In this document: positions 17,667 to 25,950 of the stretch, piece after piece
Layout of the letters: every line of letters starts with the position of its first letter
How positions within the stretch are numbered: position 1 is the first letter of the stretch
Assembly: GCA_017555875.1 (NCBI GenBank)
Contig: JAFZFN010000035.1
Location: forward strand, 122,242-186,241
Source of the DNA: Bacteroidaceae bacterium
GTDB taxonomy: Bacteria > Bacteroidota > Bacteroidia > Bacteroidales > Bacteroidaceae
Length of the DNA: 64,000 nt
Direction of reading: 5' to 3'
Notes under the pieces: model-generated
What the model was told of the DNA's origin: nothing
Seen by the model: the letters and a program-made list of their open reading frames with translations, nothing else
Databases searched by the model: none
Position numbers and translations under genes: made by a program

Positions 17667-17759
17667 GGCCCACAGGACACACCCAAGCATCTATGAGGGC
17701 ATAGAAACCATCTATTGCAAAAAGAGAGAAAAAGTCGAGGCTATGTCAAACTCTTTTTC

Positions 17760-17767
17760 TACCTTTG
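17760..17767 (+). promoter_or_regulatory. Candidate -7 element for the NagB-like gene
   Basis: TACCTTTG 46 nt upstream of the start codon. No TTTG is seen at the right distance upstream, so support is partial. Confidence 0.4.
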
Positions 17768-17813
17768 ACCCCTGAAAGAAGATGTACAACCTAACAAAAA
17801 AAATAATACACCT

Positions 17814-19733
17814 ATGAAAAGTAAGTACACATTGCCCAAAGATGGTGGACTCATCACCACAGGCATCCCCCGCGACATCTATTGCCGCTACGAGAAGATC
17901 CCTACCGAGATCTTCGACACCGAGTATGACGGCGTACAATACGTGGCCAAGCTCATCGTCGACGCCATCAATGCACACAACGCCGCCGAACCCTTCCTAC
18001 TGGGACTCACCACAGGAAAGACTCCCCTGGGACTCTATCGCGAACTCGTAAACCGACACAAGGCGGGAGAGGTGAGCTTCAAGAAGGTGGCCGTAGTGAG
18101 CCTCGACGAGTTCTACCCCATCGCCCCTGACCACAAGCAGAGCCGAAACTACCGCATACGAGAGGAACTGCTCAACCATATAGATATCGAAGAGAACAAC
18201 ATCCACGTCATCGACGCCACAGCATCGGTGGAGGAGATTACCAACTACTGCAAGGCATACGAGAAGATTGCCAGCAAGGTGGACTTCATGGTCATCGGCA
18301 TGGGAGAGAAGGGACAATTGGGATTCAACGAACCCGGCTCCTATGAGAAGTCACGCACACGTCTCGTGCAGCTGAGCCTCAACTCACGCAAAGTGCAGGC
18401 TAGTTCATTCGCCAAGAACGAGATACCAACCATGGCCATCACCATGGGCATAGAGACCATACTCAAGGCCAAGAAGATCGTACTCATGGCATGGGGCGAA
18501 CACAAAGCCGCAGTCATCAAGAAGGTGGTCGAGGGAGAGCAGACAGAAATGGTGCCCGCAAGCCTGCTACAGCAACATGCCGACATCGAAGTGGTCATCG
18601 ACGAAATCGCAGGAGAGAAGCTCACACGCTGTGAGGCTCCATGGACCGTGGGACAGTGCGAATGGACCAAGAAGCTGGTGCGCAAAGCTGTCATCTGGCT
18701 CTGCAACAAGGTGGACAAACCCATACTCAAACTCACCTATCAGGACTACATGAAGCACTCGCTGGCCGACATGCTCGACAGCCTGGGCAAAGCCTATGAC
18801 GAGGTGAACATCGAGGTCTTCAACGACTTGCAGCACACCATATCAGGATGGCCGGGAGGTAAACCCAACTGCGACGACACGACACGACCCGTGGCATCGA
18901 CCCCATTCCCCAAGAGAGTAATCGTATTCTCACCTCACCCCGATGACGATGTCATCTCGATGGGAGGCACCTTCATCCGACTCGTGGAGCAAGGACACGA
19001 CGTACACGTGGCTTATCAGACATCGGGCAACGTGGCCGTATATGACGACGTAGTGGTGCAGCACATGGACACCGCACGAGAGATCGGACTCGAGGACCGC
19101 TACGACGAGGTGCGACAAATCATAGCCAGCAAGGTGGAGGGAGAGCCCGAGCCAAGAGCACTGCTCAACCTCAAGGGTGCCATCCGCCGTGCTGAAGCCA
19201 AAGCGGCCGTACGCTCATTCGGACTCAATGACGAGACCAACGCACACTTCCTCAACCTGCCCTTCTACGAGACGGGAGGCATCAAGAAGAGCGAACTGAG
19301 CCAAGCAGACATCGACATCGTCGCCAAACTGCTGCGCGAGGTGAAGCCCCATCAGATCTATGCAGCAGGAGACCTCACCGACCCCCACGGCACACACCGC
19401 GTGTGCATCGAGGCAGTGCTCGGAGCATGGGATGTGGTCAAGGAGGACGACTGGGCCAAGGAGTGCCACATCTGGCTCTACCGCGGTGCATGGCAAGAGT
19501 GGGATCTCGGCATGGTGGACATGGCCGTACCCCTCAGCCCCGACGAACTCATCAAGAAACGCCACGCCATCTTCCGCCACCTCTCGCAGAAGGACATCGT
19601 GCCCTTCCCCGGTGAGGACCATCGCGAGTTCTGGCAGCGCGCCGAGGACCGTACACAAAACACGGCACGCCAATACGACAAGCTCGGCATGGCAGAATAT
19701 CAAGCCATCGAGGTCTTCGTACGCATGAACTGA
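17814..19733 (+). CDS. Glucosamine-6-phosphate deaminase-like / PIG-L deacetylase fusion
   Basis: A 639-aa protein with an N-terminal NagB-like domain (about residues 15-280) and a C-terminal PIG-L (LmbE) domain (about 365-635). The NagB part keeps SLDEFYP (Asp98, the position of E. coli Asp72) and FNEPGS (Glu173, position of Glu148). The usual GxDGHIAFNEP loop reads GMGEKGQLGFNEP, so the catalytic Asp141 and His143 are replaced by Lys166 and Gln168. The PIG-L part has the zinc motif SPHPDDDVISMGG near residue 375 and a later GDLTDPHGTH block. Such fusions are known in Bacteroidetes and usually annotated as deaminase. The changed loop makes a standard deaminase reaction doubtful; de-N-acetylation of an amino sugar by the second domain is likelier. 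Confidence 0.85.
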   Translation: MKSKYTLPKDGGLITTGIPRDIYCRYEKIPTEIFDTEYDGVQYVAKLIVDAINAHNAAEPFLLGLTTGKTPLGLYRELVNRHKAGEVSFKKVAVVSLDEFYPIAPDHKQSRNYRIREELLNHIDIEENNIHVIDATASVEEITNYCKAYEKIASKVDFMVIGMGEKGQLGFNEPGSYEKSRTRLVQLSLNSRKVQASSFAKNEIPTMAITMGIETILKAKKIVLMAWGEHKAAVIKKVVEGEQTEMVPASLLQQHADIEVVIDEIAGEKLTRCEAPWTVGQCEWTKKLVRKAVIWLCNKVDKPILKLTYQDYMKHSLADMLDSLGKAYDEVNIEVFNDLQHTISGWPGGKPNCDDTTRPVASTPFPKRVIVFSPHPDDDVISMGGTFIRLVEQGHDVHVAYQTSGNVAVYDDVVVQHMDTAREIGLEDRYDEVRQIIASKVEGEPEPRALLNLKGAIRRAEAKAAVRSFGLNDETNAHFLNLPFYETGGIKKSELSQADIDIVAKLLREVKPHQIYAAGDLTDPHGTHRVCIEAVLGAWDVVKEDDWAKECHIWLYRGAWQEWDLGMVDMAVPLSPDELIKKRHAIFRHLSQKDIVPFPGEDHREFWQRAEDRTQNTARQYDKLGMAEYQAIEVFVRMN

Positions 19734-19759
19734 CGACCGTCAGCACGAGAGATAATGTC

Positions 19760-19799
19760 ATAGGGTGCGCCATCGCTGGCGCACCCTATACTCTTTTTA
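19760..19799 (+). terminator. Rho-independent terminator after the NagB-like gene
   Basis: ATAGGGTGCGCCA (19760-19772) pairs perfectly with TGGCGCACCCTAT (19777-19789) around TCGC, followed by ACTCTTTTTAT. Confidence 0.92.
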
Positions 19800-19864
19800 T
19801 CCATGAAGGACTCACTATGCACACACTCACGGAGCGGCATACGCAGTCCCAGTGTCGAAAGATA

Positions 19865-21184
19865 TTACTTCGAAGTCATGATACCCACAACCATACGGTT
19901 GGTCTCCTCCATCGCCTCGCGTCCAATGCTGGTGAGGTTGTGTATGCTGCGGTCTACATCCTCCTCGATGATACCCTCAAGGCTGGTCACCGAACCATTC
20001 TGCATGGCAAGCATAGCGGAGAGCATGGCTGTGGAGACTCCACTCGAAAGCTTCAGGGAACAGCTCGGCTTGGCGCCATCGCATATCATGCCCGTGAGGT
20101 TGGCTATCATGTTCTTCACCGCAAAGCATATCTGCTCATACGTACCTCCCATCATATAGGTGATGGCACAGCTGGCACCCGTAGAAGCCACTATACATCC
20201 ACACAACGCCGACAAGCGACCCAAGCTCTGCTTGATGTATATGGCCGTCAGATTGCTCAGCGCCAAGGCTCTCACATAGGTCTCGTGGGGCACCTGATGG
20301 TCGCGAGCATACACGGCTACAGGGACGGTGGCCGCTATGCCCTGATTGCCACTGCCCGAGTTGGACATCACCGAGATCGTGGCTCCCGACATGCGGGCAT
20401 CGCAAGCTGAGCAGGTATAGGCCATCGCATGGGTCAATGTGCCATCGCCCACCATTCCACACATGGAAGCGCTGTTGAGCATCTTGCCGATGCCATGACC
20501 ATACGAGGACTCGAAGGCCTTCTCGGCAGCAGCCATATTCATCCGCCCCGACTCTTCGATGAAGGCAATCTCATCGAGCGGCACTTGGGTAATGAACTCA
20601 TAGATCACACGCAGATTGAGCGACACCTCCTCAGAAGACACACCTTGAGGAACCTCCTGAGAAGCATCTTGCGATGCGCCCTGAGATGCACCTTCGGATA
20701 CTCCCTGAGGGGCAGAGCTGCAAGACTCCTCGTCCACAAAGCGAGTGTGCTCACCGCAGATAACGGCTTGCTCGGAGCGCTCTGCGCCATAGGCCTTCAC
20801 CTTTATATATAGTCCATCGGGAGCATCCTCCTTGAGCCGTATGGCGATGCGGCCCTCATCGATGTAGCGTCGGCCTTGCTCTACAGCAGCAGGGGTGACC
20901 TCCTTGAGCACCTCAAGCTTGTACTCACTCTTTCCTACAATCATGCCCAGTGCAATGGCAATGGGCAGACCTATCATACCCGTACCAGGTATGCCTACCC
21001 CCATGGCATTCTTCAGCACATTCATGCTCAGTTCCACCTCGACCCTCTCGGGCAAAGCCCCGAGGAGCTCGGCTGCTCGTGCGACACACAAGGCCACAGC
21101 TACAGGCTCTGTACACCCCATGGCAGGCACTACCTCATGCTGGATGAGCGAGATAATCCGCGTTCTTTCTTCTTTTGTCAACAT
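19865..21184 (-). CDS. L-cysteine desulfidase / serine dehydratase alpha-like protein (CyuA, UPF0597 family)
   Basis: A 439-aa cytoplasmic Fe-S enzyme of the family that includes E. coli YhaM/CyuA, which breaks cysteine into pyruvate, ammonia and sulfide. Conserved features are PAMGCTEPVAVAL near residue 20, GIPGTGMIGLPIA near 65, SASMCGMVGDGTLTHAM near 230-250, SNSGSGNQGIAATVP near 275, and the C-terminal GMICDGAKPSCSLK. The spaced cysteines suit a 4Fe-4S cluster. An unusual Ser/Gln/Ala-rich stretch near residues 156-190 (repeats of ASQGASQDASQEV) interrupts the first half. It is a single gene with a TACCTTTG -7 at 21212-21205. Confidence 0.85.
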   Translation of the reverse strand: MLTKEERTRIISLIQHEVVPAMGCTEPVAVALCVARAAELLGALPERVEVELSMNVLKNAMGVGIPGTGMIGLPIAIALGMIVGKSEYKLEVLKEVTPAAVEQGRRYIDEGRIAIRLKEDAPDGLYIKVKAYGAERSEQAVICGEHTRFVDEESCSSAPQGVSEGASQGASQDASQEVPQGVSSEEVSLNLRVIYEFITQVPLDEIAFIEESGRMNMAAAEKAFESSYGHGIGKMLNSASMCGMVGDGTLTHAMAYTCSACDARMSGATISVMSNSGSGNQGIAATVPVAVYARDHQVPHETYVRALALSNLTAIYIKQSLGRLSALCGCIVASTGASCAITYMMGGTYEQICFAVKNMIANLTGMICDGAKPSCSLKLSSGVSTAMLSAMLAMQNGSVTSLEGIIEEDVDRSIHNLTSIGREAMEETNRMVVGIMTSK

Positions 21185-21204
21185 AGGCTCTATTGAAGTT
21201 TTCG

Positions 21205-21212
21205 CAAAGGTA
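21205..21212 (-). promoter_or_regulatory. -7 element for the CyuA-like gene
   Basis: Minus-strand TACCTTTG ending 20 nt before the start codon. No convincing -33 was found at the expected distance. Confidence 0.45.
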
Positions 21213-21269
21213 TAGTTTTTTATCTTACAATGGGCACAATTCCCAAGGAAAAAGCATCCGCACCCACAC

Positions 21270-22358
21270 TTACCTCAGCCCATACACCTCGAGCAGCTGC
21301 CGTGCCGCTTCAAATGAGGTCTGCTCACCATTGAGCACCTGCTGCTCCTTACGAGCAAGCAAGGAGGCTATGGTGGGGTTGTTGTAGAAGTTGTCGCGCA
21401 AGGCTTCATTGATACTCTCATACATCCAATACTTGGACTGCTCGTTGCGCCGATGCTCAAAATAGCCATTCGCCTTCACAAAGTCGAAGTAGTCGAACAC
21501 CATGCGCCACACCTCTGCCACACGCAGATTATAGAATCCCGAATAGGTGAGCACCTGAGGAGTCCACCCACTCTCAGGAGCGGGGAACAGATGGAGCGCA
21601 TTGCGGAAATGTGAGGCTGCCAGCTCGGCACGCTCGGCATTGTCACCATCGGCCTTGTTGATGACGATGCCATCGGCCATCTCCATGATGCCGCGCTTGA
21701 TGCCTTGCAGTTCATCACCCGTACCAGCCAACTGGATGAGCAGGAAGAAGTCGACCATCGAATGCACTGCCGTCTCGCTCTGCCCCACTCCGACGGTCTC
21801 GACAAAAATCTTGTCAAAGCCTGCGGCCTCACACAGCACAATGGTCTCGCGCGTCTTGCGAGCCACGCCACCCAATGAGCCCGCGGAGGGGCTGGGACGT
21901 ATGAACGCATCGGGATGAACAGAGAGCTTCTCCATGCGTGTCTTATCACCCAAGATACTGCCTTTGGTCTTTTCGCTCGAGGGGTCTATGGCCAGCACTG
22001 CCAGCTTGCCTCCATACTGCTCCAACACATGGAGCCCAAAGGCATCTATTGAGGTGCTCTTGCCCGCACCAGGCACACCGCTGATGCCGATACGCACCGA
22101 GCCTCCTGTGTAGGGCAAGCACTTCTCGATGACCTCCTGCGCTATGGCATGATGTTCGGGGAGCACACTCTCCACAAGTGTCACTGCACGCGAGAGCATG
22201 GTGATATCGCCCTTGACGATACCCTCCACATACTCACCCGGTGTGAACACCCGCTTACGCTTCTTGGGCTTCATATATGGGTTGACCATCGAGGGCTGCT
22301 CGATACCTGCATTTACGGTAAGCCCCTTGTATATTTCTTCATTCTCGGGATGATTCAT
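21270..22358 (-). CDS. meaB: Methylmalonyl-CoA mutase-associated G-protein chaperone MeaB
   Basis: A 362-aa G3E-family P-loop GTPase that gates delivery of adenosylcobalamin to methylmalonyl-CoA mutase and protects it from inactivation. Walker A is GVPGAGKSTS near residue 100. Further motifs are LAVLAIDPSSEKTKGSILGD, the Walker B region KIFVETVGVGQSE, and the GTP base motif NKADGDN near residue 235. The C-terminal dimerisation arm follows. The mutase genes are at 61306 and 63671, about 40 kb away, so the system is split. A full promoter lies at 22489-22458. Confidence 0.95.
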   Translation of the reverse strand: MNHPENEEIYKGLTVNAGIEQPSMVNPYMKPKKRKRVFTPGEYVEGIVKGDITMLSRAVTLVESVLPEHHAIAQEVIEKCLPYTGGSVRIGISGVPGAGKSTSIDAFGLHVLEQYGGKLAVLAIDPSSEKTKGSILGDKTRMEKLSVHPDAFIRPSPSAGSLGGVARKTRETIVLCEAAGFDKIFVETVGVGQSETAVHSMVDFFLLIQLAGTGDELQGIKRGIMEMADGIVINKADGDNAERAELAASHFRNALHLFPAPESGWTPQVLTYSGFYNLRVAEVWRMVFDYFDFVKANGYFEHRRNEQSKYWMYESINEALRDNFYNNPTIASLLARKEQQVLNGEQTSFEAARQLLEVYGLR

Positions 22359-22457
22359 GATATTCCATTCATTATAGATGCATAAAACGAGCTACAACAT
22401 GCAAGGTAGGAAGCTAGTCAAGCCATCGAGACTGACACCTCCGCCTGCTGTCTTCTG

Positions 22458-22489
22458 CAAATATAGCGCTTTTCTATGTTGGGTACAAA
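22458..22489 (-). promoter_or_regulatory. meaB promoter
   Basis: On the minus strand: TTTG (22489-22486), 20 bp, TATATTTG (22465-22458). It lies just past the tRNA terminator. Confidence 0.75.
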
Positions 22490-22499
22490 CAAAGACGAA

Positions 22500-22536
22500 T
22501 AAAAAAACAAAGCCACTCAAGATATTGAGCGGCTTT
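22500..22536 (-). terminator. Terminator of the tRNA-Asp pair
   Basis: On the minus strand AAAGCCGCTCAA pairs with TTGAGTGGCTTT (12 bp, one G-T pair) around a short loop (TATC region), followed by GTTTTTTTA. It is a textbook intrinsic terminator directly after the second tRNA. Confidence 0.9.
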
Positions 22537-22537
22537 G

Positions 22538-22611
22538 CGGTGCGTACGGGACTCGAACCCGTGACCCCATGCGTGACAGGCATGTATTCTAACCAACTGA
22601 ACTAACGCACC
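22538..22611 (-). tRNA. tRNA-Asp (GTC), second in transcript order
   Basis: A 74-nt cloverleaf on the minus strand. The acceptor stem is GGTGCGT/ACGCACC with discriminator G, the D-arm is AGTTCAGTTGGTTAGAAT, the anticodon arm is CATGC-CTGTCAC-GCATG with anticodon GTC, and the T-arm contains GGGTTCGAGTCCC. CCA is not encoded. It is identical to the copy at 22650-22723. Confidence 0.97.
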
Positions 22612-22649
22612 ATGAAGTGATGTTCTAAAAGGATGCTGACGATTTCTGG

Positions 22650-22723
22650 CGGTGCGTACGGGACTCGAACCCGTGACCCCATGCGTGACAGGCATGTATT
22701 CTAACCAACTGAACTAACGCACC
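22650..22723 (-). tRNA. tRNA-Asp (GTC), first in transcript order
   Basis: The same 74-nt sequence as its neighbour, separated by 38 nt. A complete promoter precedes it (22798-22768), so both copies are made from one transcript. Confidence 0.97.
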
Positions 22724-22767
22724 AGAAATTTGTCAAATCTTTAGGCAACCTCTCTCGATTGCGGATG

Positions 22768-22798
22768 CAAAGGTAGATACTTTTTCCGTAACTACAAA
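22768..22798 (-). promoter_or_regulatory. Promoter of the tRNA-Asp operon
   Basis: On the minus strand: TTTG (22798-22795), 19 bp, TACCTTTG (22775-22768). Confidence 0.85.
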
Positions 22799-22817
22799 AC
22801 GTTTCGGCATTTTTTTG

Positions 22818-23345
22818 TTAATTATTTTCAAAAATTCGCTGATAGAGGCAAACCGAGCGGTATTTCTTGTGCAAAAAGGCCCAATCAGAGAGTGTAGCTA
22901 CGAGGCTGAAGCCTCCGCGCTCGAAGAGCTGGCGGGCAGCGACATTGTCTTCATGGACATAGGCATAGAGCTGATGCAGGTCGAGCACATGCTCTGCATA
23001 CTCACACATCAGAGCCAATGCCTCGCACCCATACCCCCGACCACGACATTCGCAATCGACTACAATGCCCACCTCGGCACGATGGTCTACGGGGCTGAAG
23101 TCAAAGAGGTCGACGACACCCACCACTCGCCTATCATCCACGCTCTCCACCATCAAGCGCAGCTGCTTGTCCACATACAGATCGTGTGCATTGGTCTCAA
23201 TGTACTGCTGCAGTTGAAAACGAGAATAGGGAACCTTACATGCCGACACCAGCCACTCACGAGTATCGTTCTCTACATGAAAGAGATAGTCGAGGTCGGT
23301 CAGCTCGGGAGCTCTAAGGTGTAATCGGTCAGAGGAAAGATACAT
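22818..23345 (-). CDS. GNAT-family N-acetyltransferase (RimJ/RimL type)
   Basis: A 175-aa acetyl-CoA-dependent acetyltransferase. The N-terminus MYLSSDRLHLRAPELTDLD is typical of the RimJ/RimL subgroup. The acetyl-CoA-binding motif A is EVGIVVDCECRGRGYGCEAL near residue 90-110 (the RGxGYG pyrophosphate loop), and motif B includes YAYVHEDNVAARQLFERGGF. It is the last gene of the minus-strand set recR - membrane protein - glycosyltransferase - acetyltransferase, 18 bp after the glycosyltransferase. The substrate, whether a protein N-terminus or a small amine, cannot be predicted. Confidence 0.9.
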   Translation of the reverse strand: MYLSSDRLHLRAPELTDLDYLFHVENDTREWLVSACKVPYSRFQLQQYIETNAHDLYVDKQLRLMVESVDDRRVVGVVDLFDFSPVDHRAEVGIVVDCECRGRGYGCEALALMCEYAEHVLDLHQLYAYVHEDNVAARQLFERGGFSLVATLSDWAFLHKKYRSVCLYQRIFENN

Positions 23346-23363
23346 AAGGAGCCCGCATTAGAT

Positions 23364-24548
23364 TTATTTATAAACCTTTCGGTCAGTTATCAGCACCTTG
23401 GTGCTTGTAGAGTAGGTGCCCAAACGCAACACATTGCCCGGAGTCTGCTCCAAGAGACGGAGAATGTCGCCATAGGAGTAGCACCCGACGTCGTAGACCA
23501 CCGTATCATATGCCGTCAAGTCGACACCGGCCACAAGATGCCCATCGGAGGCAACGGCTCCGCTAGCCTCGACAAATCTGTGATTCCCTTCCGGATGATG
23601 CTTTTCAAGTAGCTCACGCACCTCAGCCAACATGGGGTGCTGGCCAATGACCAGTGCATTGAGTGACAGAGAGGTCCCTCTGCGCTTCTTACGATAGCGC
23701 AGACGATTGGCCACGTAGGTCATGAACGAGCTGGCCCAGATAGCAAGATTTATGGGCAGACTAATCACCCACGAGTAGTGGCTATAGTGCTTGCGGAAGA
23801 AGAGACGCATGGCCTGGTAGAAGGTATACACATAGCGATAGGAGTTCTTCACCGTACTCTCTCCCTTATAGTGCAGCATGCGCACCGGAAGGAAATAGTT
23901 GTGATACCCTCCCTGGAGGATGCGGTACGAGAGGTCTATATCCTCGCCATACATGAAGAAATCCTCATCGAGAAGCCCTACACGATCCAATGCCTCGCGG
24001 CGAAGCATCATACAAGCGCCCGATATGGCCTCTATCCTGTTCACCTCATTCACGTCAAGGTATCCCATATAGTAGCGTCCGAAGAGGCGTGACTTGGGAA
24101 ACAGCCTTGTCAGTCCCGACATCTTGCAGAAGGCCACGAAGGGCGTAGGGAGTCCGCGGCGACTCTCGGGAGCAAACGTCCCATCGGCATGAAGCATATA
24201 AGCACCTGCCGCACCCGCCTCGGGGTGAGCGTCCATAAAGTCGACGAAACGTCGCAGCGTATCCTCACACAATATCGTGTCGGGATTGAGCAGCAGGACA
24301 TACTCCCCTCTCGACTGACGTATGGCCTGATTGTTGGCACGCGCAAACCCTACATTCTCATTGTTCTCTATGAACGTAACCTCAGGGAAGCGTTCGCGAA
24401 GATAGGGCACCGAGCCATCTGTAGACAGATTGTCAACCACAAAGACCTCCACCTGGAGACCTTGCGAGGCACGACGTACCGACTCGAGACATTGTTCGAG
24501 ATAGTACTTGACGTTATAGTTGACAATTACGACCGAGAGCACAGGCAA
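23364..24548 (-). CDS. Family 2 glycosyltransferase (rhamnosyltransferase-like)
   Basis: A 394-aa GT2 enzyme predicted to add a sugar from a nucleotide donor during surface-glycan or lipid-linked glycan synthesis. The GT-A domain covers residues 1-240: VVIVNYNVKYYLEQCLESV at the start, VDNLSTDGS, FARANNQAIRQSRGEYVLLL followed by NPDT (acceptor-side Asp motif), and GEDIDLSYR near 205. A hydrophobic segment near residues 265-285 (WVISLPINLAIWASSFMTYV) would anchor it to the membrane. The last 100 residues (VIGQHPMLAEVRELLEKHHP) are a small extra domain of unknown role. It lies 16 bp after the upstream membrane-protein gene. Confidence 0.9.
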   Translation of the reverse strand: MPVLSVVIVNYNVKYYLEQCLESVRRASQGLQVEVFVVDNLSTDGSVPYLRERFPEVTFIENNENVGFARANNQAIRQSRGEYVLLLNPDTILCEDTLRRFVDFMDAHPEAGAAGAYMLHADGTFAPESRRGLPTPFVAFCKMSGLTRLFPKSRLFGRYYMGYLDVNEVNRIEAISGACMMLRREALDRVGLLDEDFFMYGEDIDLSYRILQGGYHNYFLPVRMLHYKGESTVKNSYRYVYTFYQAMRLFFRKHYSHYSWVISLPINLAIWASSFMTYVANRLRYRKKRRGTSLSLNALVIGQHPMLAEVRELLEKHHPEGNHRFVEASGAVASDGHLVAGVDLTAYDTVVYDVGCYSYGDILRLLEQTPGNVLRLGTYSTSTKVLITDRKVYK

Positions 24549-24564
24549 TATCGAGGATTAAATG

Positions 24565-25020
24565 TTAAGACTGAGGCTTACTCTCCAGCTCTATCTTCAC
24601 ACCCTCCGCAGAAGGCAAGCAGAAAAGCGATGCCACGAGAGCAGCCAATGTGTAGTAAATGCCCCAATTCTCGAGCAGACCATAATAAAAGACCAAGCCC
24701 AGTATCATCAATGAGCCGAGCAGGCAGACACGGGCATTGCTGAACGCTACGTACAGATATGCCTTGCGGTCTCCCTCTACCGCATGTACCTTATGAATCA
24801 AGCACCAGTTGAATCCCTTGAGGGCAGCCAATATGCCCAAGCCCACGGTAAACAGCATCGCCACTTCGATGATGTACTTCGCATCGGGACTCATCCCTAG
24901 CAGCAAACCCTCCACGGGGAGCACATTGCTTTCGCTCAGCACCACCATCGTGGCCACAGCTGCCATAATCGCAGCATATATGATACGGATATTACGGCTT
25001 ATCTTCTTGTAGTCTGTCAT
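24565..25020 (-). CDS. Four-helix integral membrane protein, unknown function
   Basis: A 151-aa protein with four hydrophobic segments, near residues 13-33 (IYAAIMAAVATMVVLSES), 50-68 (EVAMLFTVGLGILAALKG), 95-115 (VCLLGSLMILGLVFYYGLL) and 120-138 (IYYTLAALVASLFCLPSA). It has no recognised catalytic motif. Its place between recR and a glycosyltransferase in one operon suggests an envelope role at most. The start MTDYKKISRNIRII is the first ATG after recR, 27 bp from its stop. Confidence 0.75.
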   Translation of the reverse strand: MTDYKKISRNIRIIYAAIMAAVATMVVLSESNVLPVEGLLLGMSPDAKYIIEVAMLFTVGLGILAALKGFNWCLIHKVHAVEGDRKAYLYVAFSNARVCLLGSLMILGLVFYYGLLENWGIYYTLAALVASLFCLPSAEGVKIELESKPQS

Positions 25021-25047
25021 AAATTCAACGCCTTTCTTTGAGGTTTG

Positions 25048-25668
25048 TTAAAATGATTTTCCAGTGAATGGCATGCGATTGACAATAGAGCGCCCGAGAG
25101 TGGCCTCATCGGCATACTCCAATTCGTCGCCCACGGAGATACCTCGCGAGAGCACCGACATCTTCACACCCGTAGACTCGAGCTTACGGTAGATGTAGAA
25201 GTTTGTCGTGTCGCCCTCCATCGTCGGGCTGAGCGCAAAGATGACCTCCTTCACCCCGCCACGCTCAACACGCTCCACGAGACTTGCAATCTCAAGGTCT
25301 GCAGGCCCCACCCCATCCATCGGAGAGATGACTCCACCCAGCACATGATACAATCCACGATAGAGAGAGGTATTCTCCACCGCAATGACATCGCGCACCG
25401 TCTCCACGACACACACCAAGCCAGCATCACGCAAGGGTTGCGCACAGATATCACACACATCGCTATCTGAGATATTGTGACACACCTTGCAGTACTTGAC
25501 CTCGCGACACAACGTGCTCACGGCTTCGGCAAAGGCTTCAGACTCTGCCACAGGGCGACGCAGCATGTGCAGCACCAAGCGGAGCGCAGTCTTGCGCCCT
25601 ATGCCTGGCAGTTTGGCAAACTCGCCCACCGCACGCTCTAGCATTGCCGAAGAGTACTGATTTTCCAT
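25048..25668 (-). CDS. recR: Recombination mediator RecR
   Basis: A 206-aa DNA-clamp protein of the RecFOR pathway, which helps load RecA on SSB-coated gaps. The N-terminal helix-hairpin-helix has [18 protein letters not shown] four-cysteine zinc finger ([16 protein letters not shown]) sits near residues 57-72. The Toprim domain begins [17 protein letters not shown], followed by [20 protein letters not shown], and ends near [20 protein letters not shown]. It is the first gene of the four-gene minus-strand operon. A promoter lies immediately upstream. Confidence 0.97.
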   Translation of the reverse strand: MENQYSSAMLERAVGEFAKLPGIGRKTALRLVLHMLRRPVAESEAFAEAVSTLCREVKYCKVCHNISDSDVCDICAQPLRDAGLVCVVETVRDVIAVENTSLYRGLYHVLGGVISPMDGVGPADLEIASLVERVERGGVKEVIFALSPTMEGDTTNFYIYRKLESTGVKMSVLSRGISVGDELEYADEATLGRSIVNRMPFTGKSF

Positions 25669-25676
25669 TCAAAAGA

Positions 25677-25707
25677 CAAAATTAGTGCAAGCCGAGCGAA
25701 AATGCAA
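25677..25707 (-). promoter_or_regulatory. recR operon promoter
   Basis: On the minus strand: TTGC (25707-25704), 19 bp containing TTCGCTCGGCTTG, then TAATTTTG (25684-25677). The start codon is only 8 nt further, so the leader is almost absent. Confidence 0.6.
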
Positions 25708-25807
25708 GTTTCAGCGTACGAACGTGACAGAAAAGTTACTTTTCCATCACCAAGCACACCATGCACACCCCACTTTTACACCGTGCCCCACCGCTATAGC
25801 AAGGAGA

Positions 25808-25848
25808 GAAAAACGGACAGCTCTGGCAAATTTAGCAGAGCTGTCCGT
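25808..25848 (-). terminator. Terminator of the GH84 gene
   Basis: ACGGACAGCTCTG and CAGAGCTGTCCGT form a perfect 13-bp stem around a 10-nt loop. On the minus strand this is followed by TTTTTCTC, ending transcripts that come from the GH84 gene. Confidence 0.85.
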
Positions 25849-25890
25849 CATTTTCTTTAGAGCTGTCCGATAATTTTATCAGAGCTACGC
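25837..25890. repeat. AGAGCTGTCCG direct repeats at 22-bp spacing
   Basis: AGAGCTGTCCG starts at 25837 and 25859; a truncated copy, AGAGCT, starts at 25881. The spacing is exactly 22 bp each time, about two helical turns. The first copy is also one arm of the terminator. Confidence 0.65.
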
Positions 25891-25950
25891 AATTTCCTCA
25901 GCTTATATATATAAAGGTGAGAGGGCACTTCTTGCACTGTACGGATAAGC

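Noticed and set aside
22538..22723. Assembly duplication of the tRNA
   Set aside because: The two copies have different flanks, one promoter upstream and one terminator downstream, so a true tandem pair is more likely.
23364..24548. Capsule or O-antigen gene cluster
   Set aside because: Only one glycosyltransferase is present, in an operon with recR; no polymerase, flippase or sugar-nucleotide genes.
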